NCBI GenBank assembly: GCA_964598885.1
Contig: CAZRES010000129.1
Span: 1-8,266 of the forward strand
DNA: 8,266 nucleotides
Source: SURF-33 sp964598885
Lineage (GTDB): Bacteria > Desulfobacterota > Desulfobacteria > Desulfobacterales > Desulfosalsimonadaceae
Reading direction: 5' to 3'
Translations under genes and position numbers: made by a program
Shown here: positions 4,796-8,266 of the stretch, piece after piece
Layout of the letters: each line of letters begins with the position of its first letter
How positions within the stretch are numbered: position 1 is the first letter of the stretch
The notes under the pieces: generated by a model
Seen by the model: the letters and a program-made list of their open reading frames with translations, nothing else
The model's database searches: none
Told to the model about the DNA's origin: nothing

Positions 4796-6901
4796 TTGGC
4801 AGTTGACTGCAAATACATACTTATATGGTGGATTACGATCCTGTTAATGGGACTCGCATTTGTTCCTTTGACCGTCCGGATCTTTAGCGGTTTCAGGGAT
4901 AAAGGATATATCTTTTCTAAAATTCTTGCTGTATTGGTAACATCTTACGCTGTTTACCTTATGAACAGCCTTCAAATTCTAGCTTTTTCACGCATACCCA
5001 TTCTGGTTGTCAGCATATCTTTAAGTATTGCTGCTTTTGTTTTTGCATTTAAACAGACAAAGCCTCTTATCAGCCGTGAAATCATCAAATATTTCGCGTA
5101 TGAAGAAATTGTTTTTTTTTCGGCATTTCTTTTCTGGGCGGTTGTCAGAAGCATGGAACCATCGATTAACGGTCTTGAGAAGCCAATGGATTTTGGTTTG
5201 CTGAACAGCATCTTGAGATCCGACTATATGCCCCCGCAGAATGTCTGGTTGTCCGGCACAGATTTGAACTACTATTATTTCGGTCATTTTATCACCGCTG
5301 TTTTAACATGCCTGACGGGTATCCCGGCTGCTTTTTCTTACAACCTGATGGCAGCGACCTTATTTGCACTTTCGTTTTCAAGTGCCGTTAGCATCGGTGG
5401 TAATTTGATAGGCGGAACCGGTGTTTGGGGGCAAAAGCCAAAGGTATTTTTTATAACCGGTGGCATCTCTGCTCTCCTGTTGTGTTTGGGGGGGAATTTT
5501 CACTTTGTATATAAATATATCCAGCATGTCTTGAACAATGGGCTTCAAGCCACGCCATTCAAATACTGGTATGCACACGCCACACGGTTCATCGGACATG
5601 ATCCGCCCACTGCGGATAGACTGATCCACGAATTTCCGGCCTATAGTTTTGTTGTGTCGGATCTTCATGCCCATGTATTGAATCTGCCGGCCTGTCTTTT
5701 TTTCATGGCATTGCTTTTTTCTACAGTTCAAAAAAAGAATAATCAATCTGAACCCTTTCTGACGGCAGGCAGGCTGTCTTTGAGAAGAGTAACCGGTTTA
5801 GGTTTTCTCCTGGGTCTGTTTTATATGACAAATTCCTGGGATGTCCTGAGTTACGGCCTTTTGTTTTTCAGTGTCTGTCTGATGTCTATTGTTGAAGAAC
5901 CGGTTACGGTCAGTCAAACCATAAAAAAAACATGGAATGCCATAACACATGGAATAGCGTTGCTTTTTATTGCCGCTATTTTTGCCCTGCCGTTTATTGG
6001 ACACTTTAAACCCTTTGCCCGGAATATCGAATGGACAACCGCCGGCAGTCCCTTATGGCAGCTTTTTATCGTATATGGGGGAATCTGGTCGATTATTTTA
6101 ATTTTTCTTGCAAGGTATCTGATAAAAAATAAATCTGCTGTTGTTTGTCCGGATGTATACGAGCGGTTTATTCTGGCCTCAGCCTTTACCGTGCTGCTGT
6201 TAAACCTTATACCGGAAATTGTCATTGTTACTGACAATTTGCCTGAAACCCACAAACGGGCCAATACGGCTTTTAAATTGGGATATGCATCCTATGTTAT
6301 GGGTGCCGTCATTTCAGGTCCTATGATCAGCATAACGATATGGCGGTGTTTGAAGTCCAGGATCGTTTACGGGATCAGCATTGCGGTGGTAATTATTCTA
6401 TCGTCGCTTATGGTATTTCCTTTTTACGCGTTGCCGCAATATTATTCCTACGGTCGATATCAGGGATTAGATGGGCTTGGGTATCTTAAGCCATGGCCCC
6501 CCGGCAGTTTCGAAGGAATCCAGTGGCTAAATAATCATGTAAAAGGAGATCAGATTCTACTTGAGGCACCGGGTGAAAGCTATGCTGTATATCATAACCT
6601 TGCCTCATCATCAACCGGTATGCCATCAGTCCTGGGATGGAAAGGGCACATCTCTCTTTGGGAAAATGATGAGGCCCTTATTACAGAAAGGGAAGAGGAT
6701 ATTCGCCTAATTTATTCATCCCACGATCCAAAAATTGTTCAGCAATTATTAAGAAAGCATCGTGTTCAGTATATTATTGTAAGCAGCACTGAGCATAAGA
6801 AATATGGAGTGGTTGCAGAAAACCAGTTTGATAAAATCGGACAGATGGTTTTTAAAAAAGGAGAAATGGCCATTTATCAGGTCACACAGAATAGCTTATG
6901 A
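4796..6901 (+). CDS. DUF2298 (YYY-type) multi-pass membrane protein
   Basis: This is a 701-residue integral membrane protein of the DUF2298 family. Many hydrophobic helices cover 8-560, followed by a soluble C-terminal region (about 570-701). The diagnostic motifs are visible: FGLLNSILRSDYMPPQNVWL (133-152), LNYYYFGHF (157-165, the YYY signature), EFPAYSFVVSDLHAHVLNLP (279-298), GFLLGLFYMTNSWDV (336-350), ETHKRANTAFKLGY (484-497), GLDGLGYL (557-564), and the late EAPGESY...STGMPSVLGW (590-615). The family is uncharacterised, but its helical architecture is often likened to GT-C-type membrane glycosyltransferases, with acidic and His residues on extracytoplasmic loops. The start is TTG 4796, with no Shine-Dalgarno site and only four bases after the GT2 coding region, so translational coupling is likely. 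The next in-frame ATG would remove part of the first helix. With GT2 and Glf beside it, a role in surface glycan assembly is a reasonable inference. Confidence 0.88.
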   Translation: MAVDCKYILIWWITILLMGLAFVPLTVRIFSGFRDKGYIFSKILAVLVTSYAVYLMNSLQILAFSRIPILVVSISLSIAAFVFAFKQTKPLISREIIKYFAYEEIVFFSAFLFWAVVRSMEPSINGLEKPMDFGLLNSILRSDYMPPQNVWLSGTDLNYYYFGHFITAVLTCLTGIPAAFSYNLMAATLFALSFSSAVSIGGNLIGGTGVWGQKPKVFFITGGISALLLCLGGNFHFVYKYIQHVLNNGLQATPFKYWYAHATRFIGHDPPTADRLIHEFPAYSFVVSDLHAHVLNLPACLFFMALLFSTVQKKNNQSEPFLTAGRLSLRRVTGLGFLLGLFYMTNSWDVLSYGLLFFSVCLMSIVEEPVTVSQTIKKTWNAITHGIALLFIAAIFALPFIGHFKPFARNIEWTTAGSPLWQLFIVYGGIWSIILIFLARYLIKNKSAVVCPDVYERFILASAFTVLLLNLIPEIVIVTDNLPETHKRANTAFKLGYASYVMGAVISGPMISITIWRCLKSRIVYGISIAVVIILSSLMVFPFYALPQYYSYGRYQGLDGLGYLKPWPPGSFEGIQWLNNHVKGDQILLEAPGESYAVYHNLASSSTGMPSVLGWKGHISLWENDEALITEREEDIRLIYSSHDPKIVQQLLRKHRVQYIIVSSTEHKKYGVVAENQFDKIGQMVFKKGEMAIYQVTQNSL

Positions 6902-6974
6902 TGTCGATCGGCCAGAAACCCAAACAGATAGTAAAAACAGCATTGATATTGAATTAAAATAAATTCAGTTAATT

Positions 6975-8108
6975 ATGATGAAAAAGGTATTAGTTGTCGG
7001 TGCCGGACTTTCAGGCCTTACATTCGCAAGATTGGCAGCAGAAGACGGATATCAAGTTGATATCATCGAGCAAAGGGATCACATAGGCGGTCTTTGTATT
7101 TCTTCGGTCGATAAAAATACCGGAGTAAACATCCATGTTTACGGACCTCATATCTTTCACACAAATAGACGTGAAGTCGCTGACTTTATAAGTCGATTCA
7201 CTGATTTGAATAATTATGTGCACCGAGTTTGGGCCCGACACAAAGGCAGATACTATGACTATCCGATTAATTTGCACACCATAAATAAATTCTTCGGTAC
7301 TAATTATTCACCAGTGGAGGCTTGCGGTTTTCTGGAAACCGTCCGTATGAAAAAAAGTGAATACCATCACTTTGAAGACTATTTGCTTGGGCTAATGGGA
7401 GATCGCTTGTACCAGGCGTTTATTAAAAATTATACAAGAAAACAGTGGGGGATGTCGCCGTCCGAACTTACTGTGTCGGCAGCTTGCCGGATTCCCGTCA
7501 CATACTCTGAGGATAGCAGGTTTTTCAAAGACACCCACCAGGGAATCCCTGAAAAAGGGTATGAAGCATTGTTTGAAAAAATGAGCGATCATAAAAGGAT
7601 TCAGATTCTTTTAAAAACACCATTTGAAAAGTTTAAGGAAAACTGGAAAAAAAAATACACCTGCCTGATTTATACCGGATCAATCGATGACTATTTCAAG
7701 GGTGTTCATGGCTGGTTGCCCTATCGCTCAGTCAAATTCGAGAAGTCTGAGGGAAACTGGCCTATCATACAAAATGCCGTAATCAATGAATGTGATTATC
7801 ACATTCCCTATACCCGTGTTCATGAACCCGCATATTTTTCGACAGATCATGCGTTCAAAAGAAGTGTCTGTATAAAAGAGTATCCCTGTCATCCATCGAA
7901 TCCTCATGAACGGTATTATCCGGTTTTAACCCGGGAAAGCACCGTGCGATTAAAAAAGTACCTCCAGCTTGCTGCCCTGGAAGAGAAAGTAACTTTTCTG
8001 GGACGGTTGGGAACATTTAAATATTTAAATATGGACGAAGCAATCCACCAGGCAATGCATGCCTATAAGATCAGTGGATTGAAAACACAACAACCAGGAG
8101 GTCGGTAA
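6975..8108 (+). CDS. glf: UDP-galactopyranose mutase
   Basis: This FAD enzyme (377 residues, normal length) interconverts UDP-galactopyranose and UDP-galactofuranose in the cytoplasm, supplying Galf for surface polysaccharides. It shows the FAD-binding GAGLSG (9-14) and an Asp/Glu strand end at Glu32 with IGG at 37-39. It also has YGPHIFHT (56-63), YTRKQWG (153-159), YTGSIDDYF (233-241), LPYRSVKFE (248-256), IPYTRVHE (277-284) and GRLGTFKYLNMD (343-354). The Arg344/Tyr350 pair matches the substrate-phosphate-binding Arg/Tyr of the bacterial enzymes, so activity is expected. The start is ATG 6975 (another ATG follows at once). No Shine-Dalgarno site is visible, and the 73-base gap before it is AT-rich. 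The last codons contain the Shine-Dalgarno site of the next gene, which overlaps the TAA by one base. Confidence 0.95.
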   Translation: MMKKVLVVGAGLSGLTFARLAAEDGYQVDIIEQRDHIGGLCISSVDKNTGVNIHVYGPHIFHTNRREVADFISRFTDLNNYVHRVWARHKGRYYDYPINLHTINKFFGTNYSPVEACGFLETVRMKKSEYHHFEDYLLGLMGDRLYQAFIKNYTRKQWGMSPSELTVSAACRIPVTYSEDSRFFKDTHQGIPEKGYEALFEKMSDHKRIQILLKTPFEKFKENWKKKYTCLIYTGSIDDYFKGVHGWLPYRSVKFEKSEGNWPIIQNAVINECDYHIPYTRVHEPAYFSTDHAFKRSVCIKEYPCHPSNPHERYYPVLTRESTVRLKKYLQLAALEEKVTFLGRLGTFKYLNMDEAIHQAMHAYKISGLKTQQPGGR

Positions 8109-8155
8109 TGCAAACGTCACCAATACACAAGACAAACAAGGAGGGACACAGAATG
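8096..8155 (+). promoter_or_regulatory. Two strong Shine-Dalgarno sites with in-frame starts
   Basis: AGGAGGT (8096-8102), inside the end of glf, precedes ATG 8108 by five bases. AAGGAGGG (8138-8145) precedes ATG 8153 by seven bases. The two starts are in the same frame, 15 codons apart, so either or both may open the following gene. The first gives TAATG overlap coupling with glf. Confidence 0.6.
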
Positions 8156-8266
8156 AGCGCGTTCTCGTTTGGCGAAGACACAAAGAAGATTAAGTGGGGC
8201 AGTCGCACATTGGGTCTGAACATGATACGTACATTTTCCGCCGGCATTGTATGGGGAATCGTCATA
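8108..8266 (+). CDS. Probable membrane protein, 3'-truncated by window
   Basis: This is the first 53 codons of a gene that runs off the right edge. If the first ATG is used, it overlaps the glf stop (TAATG). If ATG 8153 is used, the product begins MSAFSFGED. After a charged stretch (KKIKWGSR) comes NMIRTFSAGIVWGIVI, the start of a hydrophobic helix. The basic, short cytoplasmic N-terminus followed by a helix fits a multi-pass membrane protein such as a transporter, but too little is present to name a family. The overlap and strong binding sites place it in the same operon as glf, so a role in glycan export or assembly is possible but unproven. Confidence 0.6.
   Translation, partial: MQTSPIHKTNKEGHRMSAFSFGEDTKKIKWGSRTLGLNMIRTFSAGIVWGIVI

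Noticed and set aside
5378..5746. Minus-strand ORF of 122 residues inside the DUF2298 gene
   Set aside because: It is fully antisense to a strongly supported family member.
6902..6974. Promoter or leaderless start for glf around TAAAAT (6955-6960)
   Set aside because: No matching -35 element at usual spacing. AT-richness alone explains the match.

Overview
The window looks like chromosomal DNA from a Gram-negative, probably anaerobic Desulfobacterota-like (former Deltaproteobacteria) organism. This is inferred from the gene types: Sec-exported proteins with Gly/Asp/Asn-rich linkers, a DUF4412-type periplasmic protein, an IPTL-CTERM sorting signal, and a DUF2298 membrane protein beside a family 2 glycosyltransferase and a UDP-galactopyranose mutase. 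No marker gene fixes the taxon. All credible genes are on the + strand. I saw no RNA gene, CRISPR array, transposase or attachment site.

Left part (1-4035): poorly characterised, mostly exported proteins. A 5'-truncated two-domain protein (3-923) is followed by a GC-rich hairpin region. Next come a DUF4412-like secreted protein (1075-1854) and a short two-helix membrane protein with a weak TTG start (1875-2318) that may be the remainder of a longer protein. An AT-rich leader with a strong Shine-Dalgarno site and a 15-codon mini-ORF precedes a secreted protein ending in an IPTLSEWG/transmembrane/RRR tail (2449-3108). Then come two tandem 110-residue secreted paralogues (3234-3566 and 3661-3993). 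They lie in a 386-bp direct repeat of period 427 whose core is identical while both protein ends have diverged.

Right part (4094-8266): by eye more AT-rich, and it reads as a tight surface-glycan gene group. A DPM-like GT2 glycosyltransferase (4094-4792) is followed in the same reading frame, after one TAA codon and one CAA codon, by a large DUF2298 'YYY' membrane protein (4796-6901). Then come UDP-galactopyranose mutase glf (6975-8108) and the first part of a probable membrane protein (8108 to the edge) that overlaps glf by one base. A plausible reading is that Glf makes UDP-galactofuranose, GT2 makes a lipid-linked or acceptor-linked sugar, and the DUF2298 protein acts as a membrane-embedded sugar transferase. 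Only the Glf activity is established for its family; the rest is inference.

The points most worth checking are the mosaic tandem secreted paralogues, the IPTL-CTERM protein and its expected exosortase H, and the in-frame GT2/DUF2298 junction.
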